A stretch of 64,000 bases of DNA from Numida meleagris (lineage: Eukaryota > Chordata > Aves > Galliformes > Numididae): assembly GCF_002078875.1 (NCBI RefSeq), contig NC_034409.1:18420877-18484876 (forward strand), in the 5' to 3' direction. Below, piece by piece: positions 35,501 to 46,300 of the stretch. The notes under the pieces were generated by a model. The model did no database searches. It saw only the letters and a program-made list of their open reading frames with translations, and was not told where the DNA came from. Each line of letters begins with the position of its first letter. Position 1 is the stretch's first letter. Position numbers and translations under genes: made by a program.

Positions 35501-38500
35501 CTACCCCTTTTCTATAGTACACAAACAATTATTTCATCTCAAAATAAAATAAGACTTGAGTCAGAAGAACAAATATCTGTGGCAAAAAAATTGGTTATGG
35601 TCCAATGCAAGAAATGTGAGCTTAAGTCACCATTAGTGCTTTAATACAGTGAGTCTGTTCTCTAGTAACACAGAAATGGATGGAAGCCTAAGGACAGAAT
35701 CAGGAGGTGGCATTATTCTGAAATTAAGAAACTTTGAATTCTGTTTGGTAGTCAAAACTTAGGGTTTTAGAGCACTTTGTGATGACTGACATTATCACAC
35801 TTTGGTCCCTTTCTTCCAGAAGATCTTGAGTCTGCCATAGGCCTTACCTTAAGTCAAAGAGGATTTAACTAAGTATCCTACAGATAGATACTTACTAGCA
35901 TCTATGAACCTGCAGGGTATCTAGAATGTACATAAAGAGGTGCAAGATCTCAAACACTTAAGCGGCAATTGAACGCTGGCACCAGACACAAGGAATCTCA
36001 AATGTCAGTTAACAACTCTGTGTAGGAAAGCAAATTAAAATTTATGTCCCATGGGTAGTTCACACAACTCAAGACAGCAGTGAGATCATTACAATTGGAA
36101 TGAGAAGTACATGGACCAGCATCACATCAGGGGCTTAAACACAGATTTTTTTAAAAGGGAGATTTAAGAGGGCTATCATAGAGAATTCAAGAGCATGGAA
36201 AACAACACCAAAATATGTGATTCTTGAATTTCTAGCAGTTCCTACTGTCACATTGCAACATTTATGCCAGAACTGTTAAAGAAAGTCCTTGAAGTACAAG
36301 GTTTCTTGGACTAGGCTATAATCCTTGTATCCCACATTTTGCTTTACCAGGGAATTTGTCTTTTCAGTTAGAGAAAAAAAAAAAATGACAACTGAACTCC
36401 AGTGTATGGCCTCTGTCAACAGTCAAGATATCTTAAAATTAAGTGTCAGACCAGTATATGTAGCACAAGCAGCCTCCGGGCATTCTCAGGTGACAGAGAG
36501 GACATGTGTCAATGTCTCCTTCTGCTCAATACCTCTGTGACTGACTTCGCACACTAAGATACTGTTGACAGATCAACATCAGGAGAACAGTAATCATTCC
36601 AATCATTCCTCTCTGAAAGTCCCTGATGATAAATTTATTCACTGTATAGGATAAGATGACATATAGATATCACATATTCATTAATGTGGTCATCTATTAG
36701 TTTAGTGCTCCTATGCTGTACTTTCCTCTCTGTTGTCCTCTCATCAAAGCTCCCACATCCAAGCATGAACAAAAGTTTTGGTTACTACTCAGGCCATGCA
36801 CATCTTTTCTCCCAGGGATTCATATAGAATTACACAGAAATACATCTACAAGAAGAAAGAGAGAAGTCAGATTCTGGAATTCTCAGCTGATGTGAGGTCA
36901 AAGTCACACAAACAACTTCTGCATATGGAGTGTGGAACACTCAACAGAGCTCCTGGCAGCATTACTGTGCTTTAAAAGTCTTGCATAGTCAAATCCTACT
37001 AGTTGCCACTGCAACATGCATATCACGACTATGAATATGCAAGCAGGGTATCAGTTCTTTTAACTTTCATATTCCCATAGTACTTTGGGAATTTTAATGA
37101 ATACATGTATAATTCATTTAAAAGGAGATAACTGACATGTAGCATACCAGGAACTGTGACCTGTTCCATTGATGTTAATGATAACAGCCTCAGCCAACTG
37201 CCGTGATGAACCTCCTTGAACCTTACATTAGCTCGTATATTTTTCCCTTGCTATAAATGTTTTATTTTACCTGATACAGTAATGAAATTGTCAAGATAAT
37301 GAACAGAGTAATCATTTCACACAAATGGCTAACTTTAATTAAAAATCACAGTGTTGACTGCTAAAATATGGAGGTAACAGATCATTGATCAGATTACAGC
37401 GTACTGATAATAGGGATGTGGCTATAGACTCAGAGACCTGTGAACCCCACCTTACTGAAGGACATAATGTTTGCTGTCAGTAAGCAGTAGTCTCAACACA
37501 TCATTAGCCCATATATACGTAATTCTTTACTCAGCCATTAAATCTGCAAGGACAAATACTACCTATCATGCCAACTCCAATGTAACAGCTGAAATTAATG
37601 AGGCAACTGCTAAGGTGAGGGATGTCCGTGTTCTAAGAATGTGGTTCCCAGAAGCAATGAATACAAAAGGGTACTTGTTCTGCGTGGTATTACATCTGGT
37701 ACTTAGGAGCAGAATCACCACCACCATCTTAGGGTATGCTGTTCAATGGCTACCTAAGCAAGTAAAACTCACTACAGAAGGACATGGAAGCTGGCTTGTC
37801 AGAAGAATGTCTCAAACCTATATTGTTGTGAGTGTAGTGATCAGTTTCATGTCTTGCTATTTTCTGTTCATAGATTTTTCATCATAGTAAAAAGCCTATG
37901 AACTCATATCATGAAGACAGAGCTGGATATTATTTTTGACAAGTCCAGGGTTCTTCAATTGGATAAATCAATTACTCTCTTTCTCTACCTTTTCCACCTG
38001 TTTTGGCAGGAGCAAAGAGTATAAGAAAAGACAATTAAAAAAAATCAAATTTGGCTTACAAATAAAAATGATGAAGGTGGTGATGAAAAATCTGACAGGG
38101 TCCAGAACTGTGGATATAGATAAAAGTCTGGCCTTAGTGGTCATGATGTGAAATGCCAAGATTACCTGAAATGGCACTCATACTATCTTCTCAAAACTCT
38201 CAACTTTCATTTACTACTGACATCATGCTCTTTTCTACCAGTTACCTCTGTTACCTTCTGGTTGGTAATGCTACTTTTGAGAGCTAACCGGCTTTCACGG
38301 TAAGATATACTCACTGGACCACAGTATATCTGATGTCTCTTCTCTGAACCAGCTGCCAGTTTACTGTCAGATAAAAAAACAAAATATGAGATTTATATGT
38401 AAAACTCTAATTCATACTATGTTTTTATTGAAGATTATTTTAAGAATGGATCTCTGAATCAGTATAGAAGTACATTAACTTAGCCTTTTGGAACTCATGT

Positions 38501-40192
38501 CAAGTCCTGTGGCAATCTACATCTCTACTATGTTTCCATAGACAGTTTGGTTAACTGCCAACAGAGATTTGAGACTTATGAAAGGGACCTCATCTGATAG
38601 TATATATAGATGGGCCCATCTTATGTTCTGAATAAAGCGTGAATCAAACCACTGTATCTCAGCAGCTGCATTAAACTGGAATACAGGATGACTGCAACCC
38701 ACATTTAATGGAAATTTATTAATAAAAATTGTTTTATTTTGAAGAATTTTGCTCCTTTAAAATTTATTTCAATAAATATATAAATTACTTATTGCAAATA
38801 AATTTCAGTCCCTAACAACTCAAGTAGAAAGCTACAAGTAAAACTTCTATGGGATCCTGCTAGTCAGTAACACTTTTTGAGCCATAAATTTCCCAGCGAT
38901 TACAATTTTCAAGGTGGGAGCCACTCTTGAGAATTCTACATTCAGAGATATCTCAATTTTACCTTTACCAGAGGTGTCTGAGATTTGGGAAGAAAAAAGA
39001 AGCTGGTTCAAGGTTGCATGAGATTTAAGTTTCAAAATATTGTTTTATTGTGCAAATACTCCAAAGCACTATTGCAAATTTTTCTCTTCTTGAGTAATCA
39101 ATGTAGATTACAGGATAATTCCAAATACTGAAAAGGAATGATCAGATCTGGCATCAAGGGTATTTTCACATTTTTCTAGGTCAGCCTTTATTTCTCTAGA
39201 TCAGTCTCTACTTGTTCCTAAGAAATGGCCCTCTTTACATTTAAATCTACCCTTCCATCACAGTTTCCACTCTCTTGAGAAGACAAAGCTCAGGATACAT
39301 CACATAATTTATTCTCATCAACAGAGATAAAAGACAAATATAGAAATGGGGCAGTACTGTGCAAACTATACTACCGTGATCCATCAGAGATATTCAGTAG
39401 CCCCTTAGCACTCACTGCTCATGTTCCCACAGAAGCAAAGGCAACCAGTGGCAATAGAAAGAATTAAGCAGTTCTGATGCGTAAAAGTTAATGGTTAGCC
39501 TCCTTTGAAGCTGCATTCATTATTGTTACAAAAGAAAAGACAGAAAAAGAAAGAAAAAGAAAGCTAGAGAATATGAAGATGTGTAAGTCAGACTTTACAT
39601 ATCAGCATGCTAACGGGGTGTTTGCATACCCGGTCCTTTTGTAGATACAGCCATGGAAAAGAGTTTCTGTGACACACAACTGCAATGAGACAAAATTAAA
39701 TTAAAAAAAAAAAAAAAGAGCCGGTAGTAGCTGAATAGTGTTATCTTCTGTGATTTGCATTCTTTCTGTGTTTTGATGAAAAAAATACTTAGTATCTTTT
39801 TGATCAAACACTCATATCAGTTTGTCAACAAACACCCAACATCATATGTCTGTAAGTATCTTGAATATGTCCTTTTTGTGACCGTGATTATGTCACCAGT
39901 GGAAATTTTAAAATTTCCATTATCTGTCCTTTCTGCTATGGGTATGACTTAATGTAACACAGGACAGACGCAAGCTGACTCTGTATGTCCTAAGCACTCC
40001 TGTATTGGAGAGGTTCCAACCTGAGTCTCTTTCACACATCTTCACTGAGAAATTAAACAATGCTGTTGCCAGTAATTCACTTTTTTCAGATTGTGACATG
40101 GAGAACACAGATTTTTATTTGGTAAATGTATGCATTTACAAAATGAAGAATCTGATCAGTTGTGTAATTCAAATTTTAAAGCTACTTGTTAA
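32516..40192. other. 7.7 kb of AT-rich sequence, no gene or transposon recognised
   Basis: Only small structures are visible: an A12 run near 33511, a hairpin AGGTTGGTA / TACCAACCT at 33808-33830 overlapping a direct repeat of GTAAAAAATACCAA, a TTG/TTTG-rich tract at 34730-34806, a hairpin AGATATACT / AGTATATCT at 38303-38331, and an A15 run near 39700. The longest frame, 138 codons at 37471-37887 (plus), has scattered composition, no domain and no splice context, so I treat it as chance. Confidence 0.5.
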
Positions 40193-40198
40193 CTTTTC
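40193..40198. repeat. Left target-site duplication of the ERV (CTTTTC)
   Basis: CTTTTC here and CATTTC at 43390-43395 match at 5 of 6 positions and directly flank the TG and CA ends. Six is the length used by alpha- and betaretrovirus integrases. Other lengths (4, 5) do not match. Confidence 0.65.
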
Positions 40199-40280
40199 TG
40201 CCGCGGATTTTCCAGGGATTTAGAGCCGAACGCTACATGGTGCGGGAAGCATGACAATCTCAATATGAGTACGCAAGCTT
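40199..40280 (-). repeat. Inverted R-U5 copy forming the left end of the ERV
   Basis: These 82 bp are the reverse complement of 43308-43389, the R-U5 part of the 3' LTR, with 2 mismatches. It starts with TGCCGCGG, the complement of the U5 terminus, and stops at AAGCTT, the complement of the likely start of R. With the sense U5 to its right it makes a 52-bp hairpin: arms 40199-40250 and 40277-40328 with 2 mismatches, loop 40251-40276. Both differences are at CpG sites. Confidence 0.95.
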
Positions 40281-40328
40281 CCCGCACCGTGTAGTGTTCG
40301 GCTCTAAATCCCTGGAAAATCCGCGGCA
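40277..40328 (+). repeat. Partial 5' LTR: U5 only
   Basis: 52 bp matching the last 52 bp of the 3' LTR with 3 differences, all at CpG sites, ending CCGCGGCA. U3 and most of R are absent on this side. The first four bases, GCTT, are shared with the end of the inverted copy, so the join has 4-bp microhomology. Confidence 0.95.
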
Positions 40329-40330
40329 AA

Positions 40331-40348
40331 TGGCGCCCGAACAGGGAC
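40331..40348 (+). other. Primer binding site, tRNA-Lys
   Basis: TGGCGCCCGAACAGGGAC is an exact 18-nt complement to the 3' end of tRNA-Lys3. It lies 2 bp (AA) after the CA that ends U5, the normal retroviral spacing. Confidence 0.96.
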
Positions 40349-40513
40349 CCGAGAGCGGCATGAACGTGAAGTGCGAGCAAGCGGGGTGTCCGGCGTTTCT
40401 GCAATAAGACGTGCCTAGCTTGGAAACCACTGCGGCATCTACCAAAAGGAGCTCCGGAGCACAGTAGTTGTGGGCGCTTGCGACGGCGGTGGGACGCAGA
40501 GTTGCTGTGCACC
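40349..40513 (+). other. ERV 5' untranslated leader
   Basis: GC-rich leader between the primer binding site and the gag start. It would normally hold packaging and dimerisation signals, but I cannot identify them by eye. Confidence 0.6.
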
Positions 40514-42136
40514 ATGGATAGGGAAGTAGCGCAGGGTTTTCTTATTCGTTTCTTACAAAAACGTGGCTTGGATAATGGTACACTGAAAGCGATACCGGGA
40601 CTTGTTTCCTTTGGGGAAACCTGCGGTTTTTTCTCGCATTCTAACTCGTATTTTGATGAGGGGGAGTGGCATCGGTACGGCGAGTGCCTATGGGATAGGG
40701 TTATTGATGACGATTGGTCGGCAAAGAAACTTATGAAACTGTGGTGGGAGGTGATCCATAGTGTTAAGAAACACAAATTGGAGCGGGAGGTGGCGGCTAC
40801 GGCAATGCGGCAGTTGGGGGGAAAGTCGGGATCGGATGGGCTCTTTTCCCTGGGGACTGATTATATCCCGGTGCCTTCCCCTGGAGGGCCCGTCCCTGTC
40901 CGAGCGGGCTCCCCCTCGAGAGTATCGGCAGTTTCGCCGCCACTGTCCCCGCGCCCTGTGCCATCGGCGCCCCCTCCTCCTCCCGACTCGGAGCCCTCCA
41001 TCGGAGGGGGGGAGGAGGACGAAGATGGCGCAGCAGAAATCCCCCGTAAAGATGCTACAGTTCCTGAGAAAACCTCCTTTCTGCTGCCAGTAACACCGGC
41101 ACGAGCAGGAACTGTTCCCTGCCCAGAACCCCTAGCTGAGATCGGTTGAGGGGGGGGAAGCGCTGCAGTTACGTGGCGTGGTTCGTTAGGAGACGATGGG
41201 AGAATTCCCCGAGTGTCATCAGTACGAGGTGTTAATTGGTCGGCGATTGCGTGAGATGCCGTTGCTGGCCAAGACCTCGAGGCGCTGGGGTTAATAGGGC
41301 AAGCTTTCCCAGTACGGTTTGAACAGGGTCCGGGAGGCTTGCAGGGCGAGCATTTTCCCTTAGATTGGAAATTATTAGCACAATTACAGGCAACAGTAAA
41401 TGAGACCGGGCTGCATGGGGAGCCATCAAAGCAAATGCTAGCCTACATTTGGGGGAGTGGAGTGCTGGTGCCAGAAGACATAAAGACTATTGTCCGTATG
41501 ATAATGTCTCAATCAGAGCAGTTATTGTGGCAAGCTCACTGGCAGCGCCTCTGTGATATGAGCGCTAATGCGCCACGTCCCCAGACAGACCCACTGTTTG
41601 GAGTGACTATGCAGCAATTAATGGGAACAGGGCTGTTTGCTACCCCGGGCATGCAAGTTCAAATGGGGCCGGAGGTGTGCGTTGAAAGTATGCAATTAGA
41701 AATGCGGGCAATAGGAATGGTTAAGACAACCGCCCCCACTCCATCATATATGTCGTTGAAACAAGGAAGAGAGGAATCTTTTGCCAGCTTTATAGACAAG
41801 GTAACGGAGGCAATTAACCAAGGTGACGTCCCCGATTGGATGAAAGGGGCATTGCTCCGCCAGTGTGCCATGTAAAATTGCAATGCCGCCACGAAAGCCA
41901 TATTGGTCACCTTGCCTATGGATGCCACTATTGAAATGATGTTAGAGCGTATGAGTCATGTGCCAGTGGGACCACAAGCATTCTTGGTAGAAGCTGTGCA
42001 ACAGCTGGGCGATAAGTTGCTGCAAGCACAAACCCAGGTGTTTGCTGCCTTGGCCCCGCTGTCCCCGGCCAGGGATTCCAGAGGGGAGGGTCGTCCAAAG
42101 GGTCAGGGATTTATGCGGAAGGGAGGGCCATGTTAG
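40514..42136 (+). pseudogene. gag: Retroviral gag, broken by three in-frame stops
   Basis: Encoded the virion structural polyprotein. I place the start at 40514, where ACCATGG gives a strong initiation context; an upstream ATG in the same frame at 40478 is in poorer context. A single frame of 541 codons, without frameshift, runs to TAG at 42134 but is interrupted by TGA at 41147 (codon 212), TGA at 41252 (codon 247) and TAA at 41873 (codon 454). The matrix-like part is at codons 1-110 and begins MDREV, so it lacks a myristoylation glycine. A proline-rich stretch holds PSAP at 150-153, the form of a TSG101-binding late domain. The capsid part follows from about codon 281 (FPLDW), with a major homology region near 417 (QGREESFASF). 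The nucleocapsid Cys-His boxes expected after about codon 530 are missing. At most an N-terminal fragment could be translated. Confidence 0.9.
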
Positions 42137-42389
42137 AAAAGGCTGTAGGATTAGTGTATGGTGCCAGCACTGCAAACAACAGTAGCGGCCCCTGCACTGA
42201 GCCCGCAGCCGCTACGCACGGATCAGATGGGACCATCAGCCTCTCTCGTGACACCCCAACCTGCTCCGGCCCCAACGATGGAGCCTCAGCCAACTGTTCC
42301 CTCTGCCCCACCACCAGAGGAAGTATTGGCCTGGACCTGGCAACCGTAGTAGATACAGCGCTTATCGATACCAAGCCTGCGGCTGTCTC
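42137..42389 (+). other. Proline-rich junk between gag and pol, protease region lost
   Basis: Where nucleocapsid, dUTPase and protease would lie, only 250 bp remain. One frame (42158-42349) is Pro/Ala/Thr-rich and includes PSAPPPEE. No DTG/DSG protease motif or zinc knuckle is visible, which points to a large internal deletion. Confidence 0.6.
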
Positions 42390-42899
42390 CTCAACTACAG
42401 GCTCGTCGACACGCCAGTATGGATTGAGCCGTGGCTGTTAAAAAGGGAAAACCTGCAGCAAGCTTCCATGTAGGTCCAGGAACAGCTGGAGAACAGACAT
42501 ATAAAGCCATCCACTAGCCCATGGAATACTCCGATATTCATCATCAGAAAAAATCTGGAAAATACCGGCTGCTTCATGCAAGCGATGGGGGCCTTACAGC
42601 CAGGTCTTCCAAATCCAGCAACGATACCACAGGACTGGCATCTTTTAATAGTGGACCTTAAGGACTGTTTCTTTACTATACACATCCATCCTGATGATAT
42701 GAAACGGTTCACCTTTATTGCCCTGGAGAAAGTGCAGCGGCAGGCTCCATGGAAATACCTGGGTTGGAGCATCACTGAGGTCTGCGTGCAACCACAAAAG
42801 CTCATCCTCCACACGGATCTCCGGACTCTACATGATCCTCAGAACATTAATCCATCTGACAGTTGGCTATGGGGACTGTTCGGGGGCCTGTCCCCCTGA
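42390..42899 (+). pseudogene. pol: pol remnant: start and end of the reverse transcriptase
   Basis: Frame with one TAG at 42471. Before it lies TPVWIEPW, the approach to the reverse transcriptase, and after it HIKPSTSPWNTPIF, in the fingers. A short stretch (about 42545-42575) reads in another frame, suggesting two compensating indels. The first catalytic motif, DLKDCFF, is at 42654-42674. The sequence then jumps near 42730 from RFTFIAL to KYLGW at 42753-42767, which belongs well downstream, so the part that should carry the YxDD catalytic motif is deleted. The frame ends at TGA 42897. RNase H and integrase are absent. Confidence 0.85.
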
Positions 42900-42975
42900 C
42901 TAACTACTTTAATCAAAGAGGGGTTACAACGGGTGCGTGGGGTAAGACGGTTTACGCAGTCAGCCTTGCTCGTAC
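42900..42975 (+). other. Residual sequence before the polypurine tract
   Basis: 76 bp between the pol remnant and the polypurine tract. It may be an env or integrase leftover (reads NYFNQRGVTTGAWG in one frame), but it is too short to assign. Confidence 0.4.
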
Positions 42976-42993
42976 AAAAAGAAAAAGGGGGAA
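42976..42993 (+). other. Polypurine tract
   Basis: AAAAAGAAAAAGGGGGAA lies directly before the TG of the 3' LTR, the place and composition of a retroviral plus-strand primer site. Confidence 0.93.
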
Positions 42994-42994
42994 T

Positions 42995-43389
42995 TGTTGC
43001 AGGATCAGGGTGGCCATGGATGACTCGAGCGACTGTACGAGCAGGGAAGTACTGCAGAGTGCATGTACGGAGTAGTTCTGGGTGGACAGTCAGCAGGGCC
43101 GAGGGGTCCTTGGGTGGGGCGGAGTCCAAGGACAGAAGTATCAAGAAGTTAACTGTTGGGCGCAGGGCAGCCGTTGCTGTTTAGGTTTGTTTGTTCAACA
43201 AGTTGTAATCACCAATCAGAGGATGGGGCTGGGGTAGCCCCACCAATGGCAGTTTGCCAGGTGTAACTCAGTTTCTATGTATGTTGTGAAGTACTCCATT
43301 AAAGTTGAAGCTTGTGTACTCATATTGAGATTGTCATGCTTCCCGCACCATGTAGCGTTCGGCTCTAAATCCCTGGAAAATCCGCAGCA
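42995..43389 (+). repeat. Complete 3' LTR, 395 bp
   Basis: TGTTGCAGG...CCGCAGCA, with short inverted ends (TGTTGC / GCAGCA). U3 is about 42995-43307, with a GC box GGGGCGG at 43116, CCAAT boxes at 43212 and 43243, a weak TATA-like CTATGTATG at about 43275, and a polyadenylation signal ATTAAA at 43298-43303. R-U5 is 43308-43389. The start of R is inferred from where the inverted copy at the left end stops; it lies about 30 bp after the TATA-like box. Read outward, this LTR could drive transcription into the right flank. Confidence 0.93.
43298..43303 (+). promoter_or_regulatory. Polyadenylation signal ATTAAA in the LTR
   Basis: ATTAAA about 5 bp before the inferred start of R. A signal in U3 implies a short R, as in alpha- and betaretroviruses. 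Confidence 0.7.
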
Positions 43390-43395
43390 CATTTC
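43390..43395. repeat. Right target-site duplication of the ERV (CATTTC)
   Basis: Partner of CTTTTC at 40193-40198, with one mismatch. Confidence 0.65.
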
Positions 43396-46300
43396 CTATT
43401 TGTCCTAAAAATAGGCATTGTCACTTAAATGACATGAAAGAAAACAAAACCAATTTCTTAAGAGATTTTTGGCATTTGACATTCTAGTTTGATTTACCTG
43501 TGCATGTGTTTAGAATTCACATGGCAAGGTTTGCAGGAAGAAATATTTATATTAAATCAACTGGATGAACTATTAGGCACACAAACCCTTCTTCAGACCT
43601 ACATTCCTTTCTCCTTGTGATGGCAGTTTGTGCTTCACCTTTCAGTAAATGAAATTTCAGAAACCAGGCCAAGGAATCCTGTGACAGGCTGTACAACATC
43701 ATTCATTTTTTTGACATATCTGTAGCGGTGAAATAGATTTGAGAAAAAAAAAAAGGAAGAGAGAGAAGAAAAAAAAATCCTTTTGGTCAAACCCTTAAAA
43801 TGTGGGAGTTGAAACTTGGTTTTCCAAAGGTGAACTTGAATTTCAGGTTAAGGTCATTTCTTGAAAGCTTTAAAAAATATAGAATATATGACTTGATGGC
43901 TAGAATTATTCTTTGATACCAGGAACAGGATCTGGACAAGCAATATTTTTATCTACCTCTTTGTTTTTGTTTTGTGTTTGTTCGTTTGTTTGTTTTTAAG
44001 TGACAGGATTCTGCTGCAATTCAACATAGCTCTGCAAAGCTGAGATGAAATCCAGCAAATCATGTAAGGTTCTTAAAATATACTGTTTTAAAATAGATTT
44101 AAGGACAATTCTTTTCAAAATATAAAGACTATAAAGATATATTAAGTTTAAAAACTGGCAAAATTATTTTAGTTTTCTCTGTGAAAATCAGCATTTGGTA
44201 TTATGTAAAGGTAGCAGTTTATGTGCTTGTTTTGTTTTCTTTGTTTTTTTCATGAAGGTCTACTTAATGACTATGACTGAAAAGGAAAAGGATCATCATT
44301 TTCCTAAGTAAGTTCTGATTTTTTATCTTTTTTATAAATGTGAGTGTCCCCATTAGAAGCAATCATTGCTAAATCTATCGATATATGTGTATACATTTAG
44401 TCTAAAGCTGCCTTTGATATTGGAAAAGGGGAAAAAATATAGAACACAAAGAGGGTGTAAAAACAAATTTTCTTATTGCCTAATTAATTATATTTTTCAG
44501 CAAAGTTCTCCAAGCATTTTAACAGCTTATGTACTCAAACAAAGAATTTGACAAAACTAAAAAATAAAAAACTAGTGAAAAAAAGAAAGAGAAAAAATGG
44601 AAAGAAAGAAAGAAGCTTGTTTTGTGAATTGTAGTCAAAAAACACCAGCTACCCACTGATCTTGGCTAGTTAGTGAAAGAAAGAAAAATACAGCACATTA
44701 TCAACACTAATCTGTAAATCCTCATCCCTAAGACTTACTGAACTTTGTAAAACAGTAACATACTTAGTACTGCTACTGAAGACAAAAAAATATATAAAAT
44801 ATGACAATAGAGTGATATATTTGTAATCATAGAAAAAAAAAAAGTAAGACAGAGATCTCAGAGCAGAAGGCTTTCCTGCAAACAGAGCGTAAGATGTTCC
44901 ACTCCACTATGTCTCCTATACGAAAATGTCTTTTTCGGTGGCTTTGTAACTGCAGTTAGCTAACTGAATGGAGTTTAAATATCTTCTTTGGGTTAGGAAC
45001 GCATTATATTCATTATTAATGTTAATTCACAATTGTGATTTCATATGACAACAGTTGTAAAGACCGTAGTCTTCGGACACACTCTTTTTTAGAGATTCTA
45101 GAAGTCAAAGTTTCAAATTCATATACAATGAAGATGTTAGAAATATGGATTACAGAAGTGTCGTGATTCAGAAAACTTTTCAAGTCATTAAAATTCTCTA
45201 GACTTTATAATGCTTTCTCTGGAACAAGCCAAAGAAGCACTAAGTATATGTAGGTGTAGAAGCTGTTACAGCCAGACGGTACACAGGATATGTTCACAGA
45301 AGTATTGTCTGTTACAGTACAAATTCAAAAGATGACTGGTATGTTGCTGAGAAGGGAATATAAATTGCATGAAAGTCATGAGGTAACATTTTCAAAAGTG
45401 CCTTAGGGAGTATCAGTAAGGCTTACATATCTTGGAGGATTTCATTGCCCTCAACTCCATCTGTAGTCAGCGTGTGAGAGTGATTTCTCCAGAAGGCAAT
45501 CCAGAATGTCTAAACTGGCTTCTGCTTTGAATCATGTCTAGCGGCCCATTTCCATTGATGACTTAGGGAGCCTAGGGCAACACAGAAATAACTGTAGAGT
45601 CAGATAGAATTTCCAGCCAAATATGCTTTTCAACAAGAAAAAAACTTCATTCCATGATAAGGAAACATTCTTTCTAAACTCATCCCTTTTTAAGTATATG
45701 TTTGGAAAAAACATGGTATTGAATCCCTTTGGGGAGGTTATATATGTGGGAAGGCTTTTTCTTTTGGTGAGTCAAAGACAGAGTGAATTATTAAGTAATT
45801 TCTCTTTCTTGAACTAATATTACACATTAAAGTGAAGAAGATTCTGACCTTGTGTAGACTGTCATGCTTTTGAAATCAGCTAAGTTACTACAGTGAGGAT
45901 GAGTGCTTGCTGGAATTTTTGCCTCTATTGCAGCAGAAGCAAACAAAAAAAAATATTTCATAAATGTCAGTGATGAATAGGAAGGAAAATTTTTTCTTTA
46001 TGTGTACACTGCTTTCCTTCTAGATATCTTCTGATACACTAGCAACACTACGAAATTGTAAAGCACAAAGAATTTTAGTTATTATGATTTTAAAAGGTAC
46101 AGGAAGTAATGTAAGTGTGTTCTAAGTACACAATTATATAACAAAAGTAGAGTAGATTCTGAGTTCTTCTCAGTGTGTTAATAACAAAACAATTTTACAA
46201 TAAACTTTTATATTATCAAACAGTAAAGAGGAATCTTTGCTGATACACAACTAATAGGAGCTACCTTAATATGGACAAACAATAAGAATACAGTAGTATC

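Larger units (their letters stand above)
40199..43389 (+). mobile_element. Class II (ERVK-like) endogenous retrovirus, defective, abnormal left end
   Basis: A 3.19-kb provirus, GC-rich against AT-rich flanks. In order: an inverted R-U5 copy (40199-40280), a sense U5 (40277-40328), a tRNA-Lys primer binding site, leader, gag with three in-frame stops, a pol remnant with part of the reverse transcriptase, a polypurine tract, and an intact 395-bp 3' LTR. Nucleocapsid zinc fingers, protease, the catalytic half of the polymerase, integrase and env are not visible. The tRNA-Lys site and gag type place it with class II elements; its exact family in birds I cannot name with certainty. It would need proteins supplied in trans. 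The left end lacks U3, so it has no promoter of its own for a sense transcript. Confidence 0.92.

Noticed and set aside
37471..37887. Longest non-transposon open frame (138 codons, plus strand)
   Set aside because: No domain, signal or repeat pattern, no splice or promoter context, and composition like its surroundings. One frame this long is plausible by chance in 64 kb.
40199..40328. Hairpin read as an independent MITE or as a simple assembly error
   Set aside because: Its sequence is exactly R-U5 of the neighbouring LTR, its outer end carries the retroviral TG, and the 6-bp flank pairs with the far end of the provirus. Assembly error cannot be fully excluded from sequence alone.
40189..40776. 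195-codon minus-strand frame
   Set aside because: Antisense to the retroviral hairpin, leader and gag; open because of GC-rich composition, with no family features.
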